DNA of 64,000 bases, taken from assembly GCA_032871835.1 (NCBI GenBank), contig CM065297.1:31691598-31755597 (forward strand), written 5' to 3'. Of this stretch, positions 10,772 through 22,544 are shown piece by piece (position 1 is the stretch's first letter; each line of letters starts with the position of its first letter). Below the pieces are notes generated by a model. It was not told where the DNA came from and made no database searches. It saw only the letters and a program-made list of their open reading frames with translations. Source of the stretch: Dipteronia dyeriana. Its lineage: Eukaryota; Streptophyta; Magnoliopsida; Sapindales; Sapindaceae. Position numbers and translations under genes: made by a program.

Positions 10772-11648
10772 TGTTGACGTCGATTTCTGGATGTATGAAA
10801 AAAAGTCAACAAGATTGGATTTTAACTGTGATTTCAAAGAGAAAGAGAAGTAGAAAGTAATTGGTCGTAAGTTTTACGTGGTAAAACTCTGATGACAGGA
10901 GAAATGTTCACGGGTGGCTGAATAATCAGCCGAGCCAAAATCCACTATTGAAAATATTTACAACTCTCGATCTCTCTTTTTCTCTCTGTTTTTTTCTATA
11001 TGTTTTTTTGAGGAGATTATAGGTCTAGTTATATGTTCATAGAACCCTAATCCTCTTTGTACAAGTAACAAAAGATCTTTATATTTAATTATGATAAGTT
11101 ACTTGCTCGAAGTAGTCTGTCCTCTTTCCTATTTCAGAGACTTGTATAGAGATCGAATAGGACTTTAGTGATATAGTCCGGTTAGGACTTATTTTCATAT
11201 AAAGGCGTAGTCTGTTTGAAGAAATAAAATTGTTGTCTGATTAGGAACCCTTTCTGTTTGATATTCTATTCTTCTTGAAATTCTTATTTGATATGGATAT
11301 ATACGCATTTTAACGACTCTTGATTCATGTGCGAGTTATGCGCTGGGTTTCTTTATTCAGTTTTCTTCATGTTTGTCCCGAGTAAAACATGATATTAGCT
11401 GGTCCCGAATGACGTCATCTGATCCTGAGTAGAACATGTTATTAGCTAACCCCGAGCATCGTTAACTGGCCCCGAGTAGTAAATGACGTCAGTTGACCCC
11501 AAGTAGGTTTTATTCAATACTTTTTACTCGGGTTTCTCTTCTTTGGTGATGTCTTGTAGGATATTTTCTGAATGTCGATTCGGAGGTCCACCTGGCAATT
11601 TTATCCTTTTTGTCAATAACGTGTACGTCTGAAAATTTACATACAACA
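10772..11648 (-). repeat. B 3' LTR
   Basis: Matches 21634-22506 closely. On the minus strand it is preceded by the purine tract AAAGGGGTAT (11649-11658), the likely polypurine tract, which confirms it as the 3' LTR. Confidence 0.92.
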
Positions 11649-13342
11649 ATACCCCTTTAAAATATTTTTACCGAACAGGGTTTCGTTTCAGGCAAAAGTA
11701 TTTTAATCAACTCTTCAATTTCTTCATTTCTTTAATGTCAGGGTAAATGTTTTGTCATAATGTTGTGTCTTAATGGTGACCATGTAAATTCAATTTGCCT
11801 CCTTACGCAAGATCTTAATGATTGCGATGTTTTGGAGTTTTGACGGCCTAGGCCAGTTCTTCTCTTAACACATGTCCTCTACCGCTTCATTTCTCGTTGC
11901 CATTTATGAGAAACGACTTACACGTCTCCTAGTGCACCACCTACATCATCAGATCTGTCTTTGACTTTTCCCGCCACGAGATCCTAGTATTTTATGCTTT
12001 TACCCATTTAAATTCTCCATTGAAAGGAGTTGCGTTGGTTCATTCTCAGACTCAAACCAGAAATTTTCCAGCCCAGATTTCTTTACCCAGAAAATCCATA
12101 TTCTCCGTTGAAGAGTTTGCATCAGGTTTCTTCATTCAAGGTTAGTTTTAATGAATCCAACTTCCCGTTATCGACTTTTTACTATAGCTCGCGAAGCGCT
12201 TGGTCGTGGGGATTTTCAACTAGTTTCTTGCGCTCAAAGATTATTGGGGGAAATCCCCTAGATGAACCTCCTTTTTTAGAAGTCGACATTTCTGGGCTTT
12301 ACCATGACGTCCCTTTTAGTTCTGTATCCAAATCTGATTCTGATTCTGATTCTGATTCTGATTCTGATTCATCTAGTTCTGAATCTATCGTTTCTAATCA
12401 CAGGGTACCATTTCGATCAAGGATGGGAAAGCATCAAAGTAAAAGTGAAGTCCATAAGCACAACTCGGGCAGCGTTCGGATCAGGGAGCAGATTATTAAC
12501 GATAAGGACATCGAAGAGGAGTTCAGAGAATCTAATCTCTCTTTTTCTGTTCATCGCCCGAGTGGGTTTGACGCCGAACCGAATATGGTCGGGGTAGATG
12601 AGATCGGGAAATATCGTGTCCGATTCAACTTGGATAATTTAGTTACTCTGATTCCTACTAGTGATAGAGCAGCGTGGAACCCTCCCCGGGGAATGGTGAC
12701 AATCTATGGGTCCATGCTTTGTTACGGTGTTACTCTTCCTCTTCAGCAGTTCATTGCCTGGTTTCTGGCTGAAGCAGGGATCGCTCCAGCTCAATTGGCC
12801 CCGAATAGCTACAAGATCTTGATGTGCATGTGGCACATGTAGAGCCGAATGAACCTATCACCGCCTTCCCTTAATGAAATCAAGCACTTTTACATGGTAA
12901 GGCAGTCTGGTAAGACAAGAACTTATTTCCTCATGTCTAACCCGCTAGACTGCTAGGTCCTCGAGGGGACAAAGGTGAATCGGGGAGTTGACACCTCTGA
13001 TGACACCAAAAATAGAGGATTTGTATGGGGATTTCCTTCGTCTAACAAGTACTGGAAGAATAATTGGTTTTTTGCTGGAGGAAACCTAGGTCTTGAAGTC
13101 ACTCTTTCGGCTAGGGAAACTCAAACGGTGCTGAAAGTTTCTCATTTTTTCTGTTCCCCATTTTTTCTGTTCCCCTGAGGTATGGAACAAGAAAAAACTT
13201 TAATTCAGCGATACTAAGCTGACCAGACTTGCTCGGGCAGCAGTTCGTACTCTAGAGAAAATAAGCAGGACTGATCTTTTCAATGAGAAGAAGATGATAG
13301 AACTCGGCTTCTTAAGCCAGATTTCAGGCTACCACGGGCTAT

Positions 13343-13411
13343 GTAAGTGATCTTTATACCTTTTTTTTTTGCTTTTTATATTCTGACGCCATTCCCCTTT
13401 TTTCTCCCAAG
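13343..13411 (+). other. probable spliceosomal intron in antisense gene
   Basis: 69 bases with GTAAGT donor, T-rich tract and CTCCCAAG acceptor. Joining the flanks keeps one frame (GYHGL / LYDSDIVCNIQP). Confidence 0.7.
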
Positions 13412-14193
13412 TGTATGACTCGGACATCGTCTGCAACATTCAACCTCGTCAAGTGAAGTCAATTCTCCAAGCGAGCCAAAAATAAGCTTCTCGTCAGAGC
13501 AAAGAGGGCATTGCCCCACCTGAGTCAGATGAGGACCCTGATGAGGCTGACGAGCAGATTCCTAAAAGTGTCCCCGAGGAAGTCATCTGGCCGACCATAG
13601 GGGAGTTTAGTGGTCCGAGTGTCCATACTTAGGAGTTGCCTAAAGACAGATGGAGGCAGAGTGATGGTCTTGGTGAGGGGCCTGGTGAATCGAGCTCCCC
13701 GATTTGTTCCTTACCGAGAGGACGAACGCCGGTGATGGAGATAAAACCTCTGAGGGACAAGTAAATGCAGATCCCGACTTTTTTGAATCCTTCCAGGATA
13801 ATGTTTAGGAAGATCCTTCAGTTGATCACGGCTTTTATCGCTCTATGGTTGAGAAAAGAAAGACGGTCGATTCTCCCACTCATCCTCATAAGGTTCCTCG
13901 GGTGGTTTCATTCATCGACTTCAATGATGAAGACACCGGGGTTAAGATTCCCTTAGCGTTGATGTTGAAGCATCGGCGGGTGTAGAGATTTCTGACCTGA
14001 ACAGGGCTCTTTCCCCTTTGAGGTTGAAGATCTAAGGGATGAATCTTCTAAAGGTCCTTCCTATCCTTCCCCCTAGGATATGCTCAAGGCGATGTCATCT
14101 AGTCGGGCTTTCATCTGGGATGATCATTTATGCGACCTCAAGGACTCGTCTTTGATGGGTCGTCTTTATAATATTTTTAACGGTGTATCTTAT

Positions 14194-14265
14194 GTAAGTT
14201 TTATTCCCAATTCTCAATTGTCTGGCTTGCTTGCTAGATTTTTAATTAAACTCCTTCATATATAG
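14194..14265 (+). other. probable spliceosomal intron in antisense gene
   Basis: 72 bases from GTAAGTTTT to CATATATAG, T-rich. The downstream exon begins with an alpha-helical, Gln- and Glu-rich frame (AEFAELVQTQQHQ). Confidence 0.65.
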
Positions 14266-15288
14266 TGGCCGAGTTTGCTGAGCTAGTTCAGACGCAACAA
14301 CATCAAACCAATCGAATAAGGCATCTTGAGGCTCAACTGAAAGAAAGTGAGGATATCCGTGCTCGGGTCGAATCGGCTTATCTAAAGGAAGTTGGGTCCG
14401 CCTAAGTGTTTGCTGACCACTATTTGGCGAAGCAAGTGGCGGTCGAGGAAAGAGCTTCTTCAGCAGAGGAGAAGGCTATGTCACTATAAAACTTGTTGTC
14501 TTCTGCTTAGGAATCAATGCTTAAAGCTGAATAGAAGGCGGAGTAGTCCAAGTTGGTGTATGAAAAGAAGATTGAAGACTTGGAACGCCAAGCTTTGACA
14601 GTTGAGTCCCTATCCAAAGAGGCCAAGCTGGAAGTCGAAGTTCAAGGGGTCGACTATTTTAAAAGATCCCCTGCTTATGATGCCCTTCTCCTTCGGGAAT
14701 TTCAGCGAGGGCTAGTTTTAGCTGGTGAATTTTTTAAGGTCAAGAATCGGGCAAATAAAAAAGCTCGAACCAACTGGGAGCTGTCGATCAAGAATCATGT
14801 GGATCGGTCCCTGGAATCTCTTTAGACTCAGATGAAGGAGTGGAGAGCTTATTCCCGTAGTCGAGGAAAGGAGCCCCATCCCATGCATTTGGAGGTTCCA
14901 TCAGAGCACTCCCTCTCGACCTTTTATGTCAGTCAGGAATCGAGCGTGGAAGGTTTGGTGCCTTATGTCGGACCGATCCCGGGAGAAGATTACAGCAGAT
15001 GGATGGATGATTCGGTTGATATGATTGCTTGGCCTTCCGATGAAAGTTTCCTCCGTGAATAAGAAATGGTGCATGACCCGAGCATCGGCAAGAGTTCTAA
15101 ATCCTCCTAACCTTGATTTATTTCTTAGAAATTTCATTTTTGTAAAGATTCTTTGTAACGATTCTTTGTAAAGATTATCAGTGAAATTCTGAGTTAACTG
15201 TAATTCTGAAAACCGAGTGGTTTGATCTGATTTATTGCTCAAGGAATTTCACCGAGTATCTTCTTTAACTTGATTTTATTGTTGTCGA

Positions 15289-15465
15289 GTATCCTATTAA
15301 ACTGGCTATTGCAATTTATGTCAAGTATCTTATTAAACTGGCTATTGCAATCTTTATATCAAGTATCTTATTAAACTGGCTATTGCAATCTTTATACAAA
15401 GTATCTTATTAAACTGGCTATTGCAATCTTTATGCCAAGTATCTTATTAAACTGACTATTAACCG
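15289..15465. repeat. 38-bp tandem repeat, five copies
   Basis: The unit AGTATCTTATTAAACTGGCT followed by ATTGCAATCTTTAT recurs at spacings of 36, 38, 38 and 38 bases. It lies between the antisense gene's 3' end and integrase, where Tat-type elements often carry tandem repeats. Confidence 0.88.
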
Positions 15466-15989
15466 AGTCTTCTTGAAACAAACGAATAGATTTACGTGTT
15501 TCGTACTCAGGTTATTACCCGAACATTACATCAAGGCTTACCATGATCATATGTTTGAGTCCTTACACATTACCGAGGACGTCTCCCCTATTTTTCTGTG
15601 CAAGGGTTTGCCGAATCGTTAAGCTTTTCGAACCGCTTAACACAGATGTGCATTTCACCGGAATTTTTTTCGAAAGCATCCCGAGCTTCTCCAGAATCTG
15701 GTGCATCGGGTTTGCCTTTTTGCTAAGGTCAACTGACCTTACTCGGCTGGCATGCTCCTTTGAGCTTCTCTGCCCATTCGGGGAATCAATGGTCCCGAGT
15801 ATTCTATTTGTATGTTCTTATTATCATGCTCGTCTTTCATATGTTCTTATTATCATATGCTTTATTTTTCAGAAATCTTGCGTTTGATTTTTATTTATAT
15901 TTGCAAAACCAACAAAGATTTAAATTCCAAAGCTAATATTTGTTCTAACTAAAATTGTCCTAACTAAAAAGGAAACCAAAAATAATTTA
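15466..15989. other. B: spacer between repeats and integrase
   Basis: No convincing gene. A 114-codon plus frame here has no recognisable similarity or supporting signals. Confidence 0.45.
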
Positions 15990-17331
15990 AGGATAGGAAA
16001 TTTTCAGATATTGGGCATTGCATAGTCGGGGTAAAACCCCTTCATTGGGTCGTGCAATCCAATATGCTCAATGGCCAGCTATTCCTTTGATTTTGTACGG
16101 GCCTTCCCACTTATCAGTCAGGAAACCTGTAGTTTTATTTTTTGTATTCAATGACACCTTCCTGAGTACCAGGTCTCCTAGTTGGAATTTCCTAATCCGA
16201 ACATGAGAATTGTAGTGGCGAGCTACTCTTTATTGATATGCCATATTTCGTATTCGGGACTTCTCCCTTTTCTCTTATAGCTCATCTAGACTTTGTAACA
16301 GCATATCAACATTATGATCTTCATTATATAGCCTGACCCGGGGTGATGCATATGACGTTTCTATGGGGATAACAGCTTCTGTTCCAAACGCTAAAGTGAA
16401 TGGAGTCTCTCCTGTTGAAATTTTTGTTGTCGTCCGATATGCCCATAATACTTCGGGAAGCTTTTCAACCCAACTTTTTTTCTTGGCATCCAGCTTTGCT
16501 TTGAGTGTATGCTTGATGATTTTGTTTACTCCTTCAGCCTGCCCGTTTGTTTGAGGATGGGCAGATGTGGCATAGTAATTTGCAATTTGGTACTCCTTGC
16601 ATAGCTGTCTGAATTTTAAGTTATCGAACTAGGTGCCGTTATCAGTAATGATAGTGTTTGGGACTCCAAACCTATAGAGTATATTCTTTTTCATGAAATT
16701 TGTGGTATTTGCTTCTGTGATATGCACTAATGCTTCAGTTTCTGCCCACTTCGTGAAATAGTCAACATCTATTATGGCATACTTCGCTCCACCCCCTGTC
16801 CCAGCTAGCATTGGGCCAATTAAATCCAAACCCCACAAGGCAAATGGCCATAAGGATGTGAGGTTTCTGAGTTGTTCAGGGGTTTTCGGATATCATTAGT
16901 AATCATTTGGCAAGTATTGCAACTCTCCGAACATCGTTGTGCATCTGAGAATAAAGTAGGCCAATAATAACCTTGCTTGAGTACCTTGTGTGCTAAACTT
17001 TTACCCCCAGTATGGTTTCCACAAACTCCCTTATGGATTTCCTGTAATATCTGACATGCATCTTCTTCTGACACACATCTTTGAAGTGTTCGGGAAAACC
17101 CCCTTCTGTATAGTTCTCCTCCGACCAATGTGTACGTTTTTCTTGTAGGGGATCTTCCGAAAGCACGCCTTCTTCCAGGAACCTTTTTAGTTGGGTCATC
17201 CAACCGTTTGACGCTGTTTGGATTTCTAAAATTTCAAAGTTTTTTGGCTCAGCTGTGCTCGGTTTGAGGAGATGTGCAACCAGAGTAGTTTTTGGCCTGA
17301 TTGTGGTTGTTGCTGATGCAAGTTTGGACAA
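15990..17331 (-). pseudogene. B: integrase
   Basis: The minus strand shows the HHCC zinc-finger region (HKGVCGNHTGGKSLAHK, then CSESCNTCQ) near 16900-17050. The DDE core follows: GLDLIGPM with AIIDVDYFTKW near 16740-16830, TDNGT near 16630, and HPQTNGQAEGVNK with the conserved Glu near 16560. Downstream frames continue (VLWAYRTTTKISTGETPF, then GDLVLRKV) to about 15990. At least one stop and several frame changes break it. The position after RNase H is normal for Ty3/gypsy. Confidence 0.9.
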
Positions 17332-17474
17332 AGCGTCTGCCTTTTCATTCTCCTCCTTGGGGATCTGGGCAATCCTATATTCTTTGAATTTCTAGAGGAG
17401 TTGTTATGCAATGTCACGATAGGATATCATGCCTTTATCCCTGACTTGCTATTCGTCCAGGACTTGGTTGACAA

Positions 17475-18186
17475 CTAACTGTGAAGCGCTAAATATCTCG
17501 ACTTCATCTGCCCGAGAGCTATGTAGACTCTGAGTCCAGCTAGTAGCGCCTCATACTCGGCTTGATTATTGGTTGCTTTGAAGTCAAACCTCATCGTACA
17601 TTCTATATCATCTCCTTCTGGAGTGCATACTATGATCCCTGCCCCACTGTCGTAAGTGTTTGAAGAACCATCAACATATAATTTCCATGGGAAATTTTTA
17701 CCCAACATTTTTTTTGCTTCCAGGTTTGGTTCTATGAACTCTGCTATAAAATCTGCCACTGCTTGTCCATTAGGAGATGTCCTGGGAACGTAGTGGATAT
17801 CGAATTCACTTAGCTCGATTGCCCATTTGGTTAGTCTTCCTGAAATCTCTGGCTTATGTAAAATTTGCTTCAATGGGCAGTCGGTGAGAACCTGGATTGT
17901 ATGAGCCTAAAAGTGTGGCCTTAGCTTCCTTATCGCTGAAACCAATGCTAAGGTCATTTTTTCTGCCTGTGAATACCTGGTCTCGGTTGGTAAAAGTGTC
18001 TTGCTGGTATAATACACTGGCTTCTGTACTCCATCTTCTGTTCTGACTAGGACTGAGCTTGCTGCTAGTTATGTAATTGATAAGTATAAATGAAGTATCT
18101 CTCCCATTTTTGGTTTCAAAAGGATGTGAGCCTGCCCTAGGTACTCTTTGATTTTTAAGAATGCCTGCTCGCACTCTTCGTTCCAT
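17475..18186 (-). pseudogene. B: RNase H plus second (archaeal-type) RNase H
   Basis: The 18186-17854 part carries the decayed first RNase H after reverse transcriptase. The 17873-17475 frame reads LTKWAIELSEFDIHYVPR (the end of the first domain), then a second RNase H with LYVDGSSNTYDSGAGIIV and TNNQAEYEALLAGLR. The DG.S start and the N.AEYEAL segment are the first and second catalytic blocks of aRNH. Such a duplicated RNase H is established for Tat-lineage gypsy elements. The end of the domain (17400-17475) is frame-shifted. Confidence 0.88.
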
Positions 18187-19020
18187 TCGAGTCCTTTTCC
18201 TTTTTTAATTACTCTGTAAAAAGGTGTGCATCTGTTTGTGGCCTTTGAGATGAATCTACCCAAGGAAGCTAAACATCCTGTTAAGTGTTGTACTTCTTTT
18301 AGTGTCCTTGGTGAGGTCATTCTCTGCAGGGCTTGGATCTTTTCAGGATTGACTTCGATTCCCCTTTGGTGAACTTGGAAACCTAGGAACATTTTTGAAG
18401 GAACTCCGAATAAACACTTGTTCGTATTCAGCTTCATTTGGTATCTCCTCAAAACATCAAATGTCTGTCATCAATGTATACTTCTATGTTTCTTCCTATT
18501 TGTCGTGCAAAGATTCTGTTGACCAGCCTTTGATATGCTGCCCCTGCATTTTTAATCCGAAGGGGATTACTGTGTAACAGTACAAGCCCTGATCGGTTAT
18601 GAACGCTATTTTTTCTCCGTCAGTCTTGTTCATCCGGATTTGGTTATATCTCGAGTAGGCGTCCATAAAACTGAGCAATTCGTGGTCTGATGTAGCATCC
18701 ACCAGTTGGTCTATCATTGGAAGTGGAAAACTGTCTTTTGGGCATGCTTTGTTCAAATATGTGAAATCTACGCACATTCTCCATTGTCCATTTTTCTTTT
18801 CGACGAGGACTACATTAGCTACCCATTGAGGGTAGCTGATCTCTCTAATCGACCCTACAGCGAGTAGCTTATCCACTTCATGTTTGATCGCCTGACTTCT
18901 CTCGAGATTGAATGACCTTCTCTTTTGTATCAGTGGTCTTACATTCGGGTCTACTGCGAGATGGTGAGATATTATTCGGGCATCTATCCCGACCATGTCT
19001 TCATGACTCCAGGCGAACAC
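18069..19020 (-). pseudogene. B: reverse transcriptase
   Basis: An open frame 19020-18496 begins MFAWSHEDM and shows [42 protein letters not shown] and the catalytic [11 protein letters not shown], followed by VIPFGLK. A shift and stop near 18480-18500 remove the expected YxDD region from the frame. The thumb/connection part resumes at 18452 (KLNTNKCLFGVPSKMFLGF, GIEVNPEKIQAL, TSPRTLKEVQ). The order and motifs are typical Ty3/gypsy. Not functional as read. Confidence 0.92.
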
Positions 19021-19029
19021 ATCCTTGTA

Positions 19030-19966
19030 TTATGTAAGCAGATCAGTGAGGCTTTGTTTAACTTTTCCTTCCAAATTGGACCCGATCTTGATTTTCTTAT
19101 CTGGTTCATCTTCTTTCAAGATAATTTCTTTGACCAGCTCATTTTTGGATTCCTTCGACTCTTCCCTTTGATCAAATTCAAATGATAGTGACTCTTTGTT
19201 CTGGCTCGGCTGTGTTATAGTGCATACTTGTTCACCATCATTTTTGTCATTGTATACTGACAGGGTAGCTCTTCGGGCCATCTCTTGGGACCCCTTGACT
19301 ACACCGACCCTCTGTTCGGTCGGGAATTTGATCATCAATGCATAAGTGGTTGTTACGGCCTTAGTTTTATTAAAGAACGGCCGACCCAACAACGTATTAT
19401 ACAGCCAATTATCTAAGTCTACTACTACGAAATCGAGTAGTACTGTTTTTTGGCAAGGTGCCACTCCAATCTTTACGGGTAGCTTTACGGTCACGACGGG
19501 CCTAATCTCAACTCCCCTGAATCCTGAGTGGGGTATGAAAAGACTGCAAATCCTCTCAGTCCAACCTGAGTTGATCGTAGACGGCTACATTGAGAATATC
19601 TATAGAACTTCCATTGTCTATTAAAATTCTCCTGACTTCCCTATGTCCAATACGGGCACTTATGACCGGGGCATTATTTGGTGGAACGTCGATCCCATAC
19701 GAGTCAACTTCTGTGAATATTATTGGGTCCCATCCTTCCTTTACCCTCTTCGGGTCTGGCTCGACCGAGTTCAAGTCAAAGTTTTGTCTTGCCTCCACTG
19801 CTTCTCTGATTTCCTGTGTTCGCTCTCGGTTACTTCTCCCAGTGGACGATATTCCAAAGATTGTTTGTATTACTTCATTGGCCTCTCGACTTGCCCTTTG
19901 ATTTCGACCGGAGTTGTGATCGGCCTTGATCTCTTTCTTTGTCTCTGACTTCTCATCCCTGTTCAA
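19030..19966 (-). pseudogene. B: protease region of gag-pol
   Basis: The protease matures the polyprotein. The 19966-19556 frame ends with GIDVPPNNAP and RRILIDNGSSIDIL, a retropepsin-like active site with DNG in place of the usual D(T/S)G. The 19494-19030 frame holds the rest: LLDFVVVDLDNWLYNTLLGRPF, the hydrophobic-hydrophobic-GR block of aspartic proteases, and ALMIKFPT. An acidic linker leads to reverse transcriptase. A frame break near 19500-19560 separates the halves. Confidence 0.88.
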
Positions 19967-20243
19967 GATTACATCCTGTAAGTGTCTTTCCCGAATGAGG
20001 GTTTCTATGTAATCTCTGAGCTAGTAACACTTGGAAGTCTCATGACCGGCTTTCTTATGTAATCTGTAGTATTTGGTTGTATCTCACCGAGCAAACTGAG
20101 ACTGTCGGCGTGGCTTTTTTACCTGATTTTTCTCTTCCAGTATGGCCATAATTTCCTTACTTTTTCCAAAGAAGGGTGTAGTTGGCGTATCTACCTTGGA
20201 ATCTCTCTGTGGTCTGTTCGGCATTACGTTCGTTCCCTCCGTC

Positions 20244-20910
20244 CTAGCTTTTTTCTTTACCATTTCCTTTCTGTTTTCCCTTTCGGTTATGTACCTTGGA
20301 CTCGGCGTCCTTTTTGGGTTTTCCTCCATGCATGTAGCATCCTCCCGTGGCTAACTCTTCTTCTTCAGCTAGTGCATATCCTCCCGCCATGTCCATCATA
20401 TCTGAATATTTTGTTAGACGGGCTCTTCTTAGGTCAAAAGATAGCCGTCCATTCTGTAGATTGTTGATGAATGCAGCAATTATCGCTTCGTCGTTTGCAC
20501 TACCGATTTCTAATACCGTTTGGCCGAATCTCCCCAGGTATTTCTTCAACGACTCATCTTTTTCTTGTTTCATCTGAGAAAGGTAAGCCTTTGATTTTTT
20601 CCTGTGAACGTTGTCCAGAAATTGTCTTGAGAAACTCCTGCTTAGTTCACTGAAGCTTCCGATACTCTCTGTGGGCAATCTTCCGAACCATCTTGAGCCC
20701 GTGTCTCCTAGAATTTATGGAAAGTTGAGGCATAGTAAGGGATCGTTGTGGGCATACTGAGCCATAACACTTTTATACCGCCTGACGTGTTCTTTAGGAT
20801 CATTATCCTTCTTGAACTGCTCCACGTGCAGCATCCTGAATCTTTCTGGGAATAAAGTCCGCATGATGTCCCTAGTGAATGGACTGTCAGAATCTTCGTC
20901 AGATAAGTTG
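20244..20910 (-). pseudogene. B: gag
   Basis: The minus strand from about 20900 reads FRMLHVEQFKKDNDPKEHVR, RYKSVMAQYAHNDPLL and, after one stop, GSRWFGRLPTESIGSFSELS, FSRQFLDN and DESLKKYLGRF. This is the retrotransposon gag family pattern. It ends in a Lys/Glu-rich tail. A decayed linker containing a Cys-His remnant (HKKAGHETSKCY, about 20040-20080) joins it to protease. Plus-strand frames over the same bases are shadows. Confidence 0.9.
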
Positions 20911-20929
20911 TTGTACCCATCTGACCAGT

Positions 20930-21615
20930 GCGTCCATTTGAAGTCTATTGTTTTTGACTTCTCGAGTTAGGCTTTGAATTACATCTATATCTCCCACCGG
21001 ATCTCCATGATGGTTAAACCGTCGAGTGACAGTAATTCCTCTCTCTGGCTCTTCGCTTTGTTACCGAGTCTCACAGGTTGATTCTTGCAGGCTTATGGTT
21101 TCGTGATGGCACTTGCGATGGTGCAGATCACTATCTTCTGATGATGACCGATCCATGTGTCGGTCATGCTTGCGATGTCTTGCACAGGCTATCTGATCAT
21201 GGTTCTGCCTCTGGCGTAGTTGTTCCTCTTCGGGTGTTTCACGTCCAGCCTGATTAATTGGAACAGAGTTCCTTTCGGCTTTCGGTGTATTTAGTTATGG
21301 CCTCACTATAACCGAACGAAGCCTTGTAGGTGGGAGGTTAGTAGGTTACGCTTATTCTGCAACCAGTAGATCAACTCAATCCTTTGCTGCGTCTACCACC
21401 AGTTGTTGCAGCGCCTCACGGAAGCGTCGTGTTAGGTCTTCGCTGGTTAGAGGGATTTGTTAAATCCCTGCCAGGGATGTTGGTTGGTTCTCAGTGGTTA
21501 CGACGAGATCTCAGGAACTACTGCCAATATGGACATTATCTGGAGATTTTTGGACATCCTCAAGACTGTTTCTGATTCCCGCCATTACTTTTAATTAAAT
21601 CGGAGGTTCAAGCCC
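20930..21615. other. B: leader and gag 5' part
   Basis: Region between the primer-binding site and recognisable gag. It probably includes the decayed gag N-terminus. No clear frame. Confidence 0.45.
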
Positions 21616-21631
21616 CCTTCTGCTAGCGCCA
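21616..21631 (-). other. probable primer-binding site of B
   Basis: The minus strand reads TGGCGCTAGCAGAAGG two bases inside the 5' LTR end (21634). It starts TGG, as expected for a tRNA 3' end. I do not assign the tRNA. Confidence 0.7.
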
Positions 21632-21633
21632 AT

Positions 21634-22506
21634 TGTTGATGTCGGTTTCTGGATGTATGAGAAAAAGTCAACAAGATTGGATTTTAGAAGTGATTTCAAA
21701 GAGAAAGAGAAGGAGAAAGTAATCGGATGCAAGTTTTACGTGGTAAAACTCTAATGATCGAAGAAACGTCCACGGCTGAATAATCAGCCGAGCCAAAATC
21801 CACTATTGGAAAGATTTACAACTCTCGGTCTCTTTTTTTCTCTCTGTATTTTTCTATATGTTTTTTTGAGGAGATTATGGGTCTATGTATATGTTCATAG
21901 AACTCTAGTCCTCTTTGTACAAGTAACAAAAGATCTTTGTATTTAATTATGATTAGTTACTAGTTCGAAGTAGTCTGTCCTCTTTTCTATTTCAGAGACT
22001 TGTATAGAGATTGAATAGGACTTTAGTGATATAGTCCAGTTATGACTTATTTCCTTATAAAACCGTAGTATTTTTAAGAAATAAAATTGCTGCCTGATTA
22101 GGAACCCTTCCTATTTGATATTCTATTCTTCTTGAAATTCTTCTTTGATATGGATATCTACTCATTTTAATGACTCTTGATTTGTGTGCGAGTTATGCGC
22201 TGGGTTTCTTTATTCGGTTTTCTTCATGTTTGTCCCGAGTAGAACATGATATTAGCTGGTCCCGAATGACGTTATCTGATCCCGAGTAGAATATGTTATC
22301 AGCTAACCCCGAGCATCACTAACTGGCCCCGAGTAGTATATGATGTCAGTTGACCCCGAGTAGGTTTTATTCAATACTTTTTTACTCGGGTTTCTCTTCT
22401 TTGGTGATGTCTTGCAGGATATTTTCTAAATGCCTATTCGGATGTCCACCTGGCAATTTTATCCTTTTTGTCAATAACGTGTACGTCTGAAAATTTACAT
22501 ACAACA
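21634..22506 (-). repeat. B 5' LTR
   Basis: Matches 10772-11648 throughout and ends TACATACAACA, followed by the ATTGA duplication. Confidence 0.92.
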
Positions 22507-22544
22507 ATTGATTTTGACAATAATCACCATTTTAACTTACACAT

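Larger units (their letters stand above)
12030..15062 (+). pseudogene. antisense gene of B: gypsy-type transposon ORF (Transposase_28-like) with coiled-coil tail
   Basis: This region lies opposite to gag-pol. Exon 1 starts with a 270-codon open frame (12030-12842). It includes a Ser/Asp repeat from a TCTGAT microsatellite (12335-12372), then LPLQQFIAWFLAEAGIAPAQL and, past one stop, GFPSSNKYWKNNWFFAGG. These features recall the 'putative gypsy type transposon' family (PF04195). Introns are visible at 13343-13411 (GTAAGT...CCCAAG) and 14194-14265 (GTAAGT...TATATAG). The first keeps the flanking reading frame. The last exon (14266-15062) is rich in Glu, Lys, Gln and Leu, as in coiled coils, and ends SDESFLRE. 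Several stops make it a pseudogene in this copy. Its function is unknown. Confidence 0.72.
10772..22506 (-). mobile_element. element B: Ty3/gypsy retrotransposon, Tat type
   Basis: B is 11.7 kb long. It has LTRs at 10772-11648 and 21634-22506, both TGTTGAYGTCGRTTTCTGG to TACATACAACA, and an exact 5-bp duplication ATTGA at 10767-10771 and 22507-22511. The minus-strand order gag, protease, reverse transcriptase, RNase H, second RNase H, integrase is that of Ty3/gypsy. The second RNase H points to the Tat lineage. A plus-strand gene-like region (12030-15062) lies between integrase and the 3' LTR. Pol has many stops and shifts, so the copy is inactive. The near-identical LTRs suggest fairly recent insertion. 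Confidence 0.93.

Noticed and set aside
12304..12597. Second plus-strand frame over the antisense gene and the minus frame 12639-12836
   Set aside because: Shadows of the 270-codon frame. The 12304 frame only translates the TCTGAT microsatellite in another register.
15289..15465. CRISPR-like regular repeat
   Set aside because: Units are contiguous with no variable spacers, and the genome is eukaryotic.
15543..15887. 114-codon plus frame in element B
   Set aside because: No recognised motif and located in a spacer. Likely chance.
19346..20653. Several plus frames over B gag and protease
   Set aside because: Antisense shadows of clear gag and protease frames on the minus strand.
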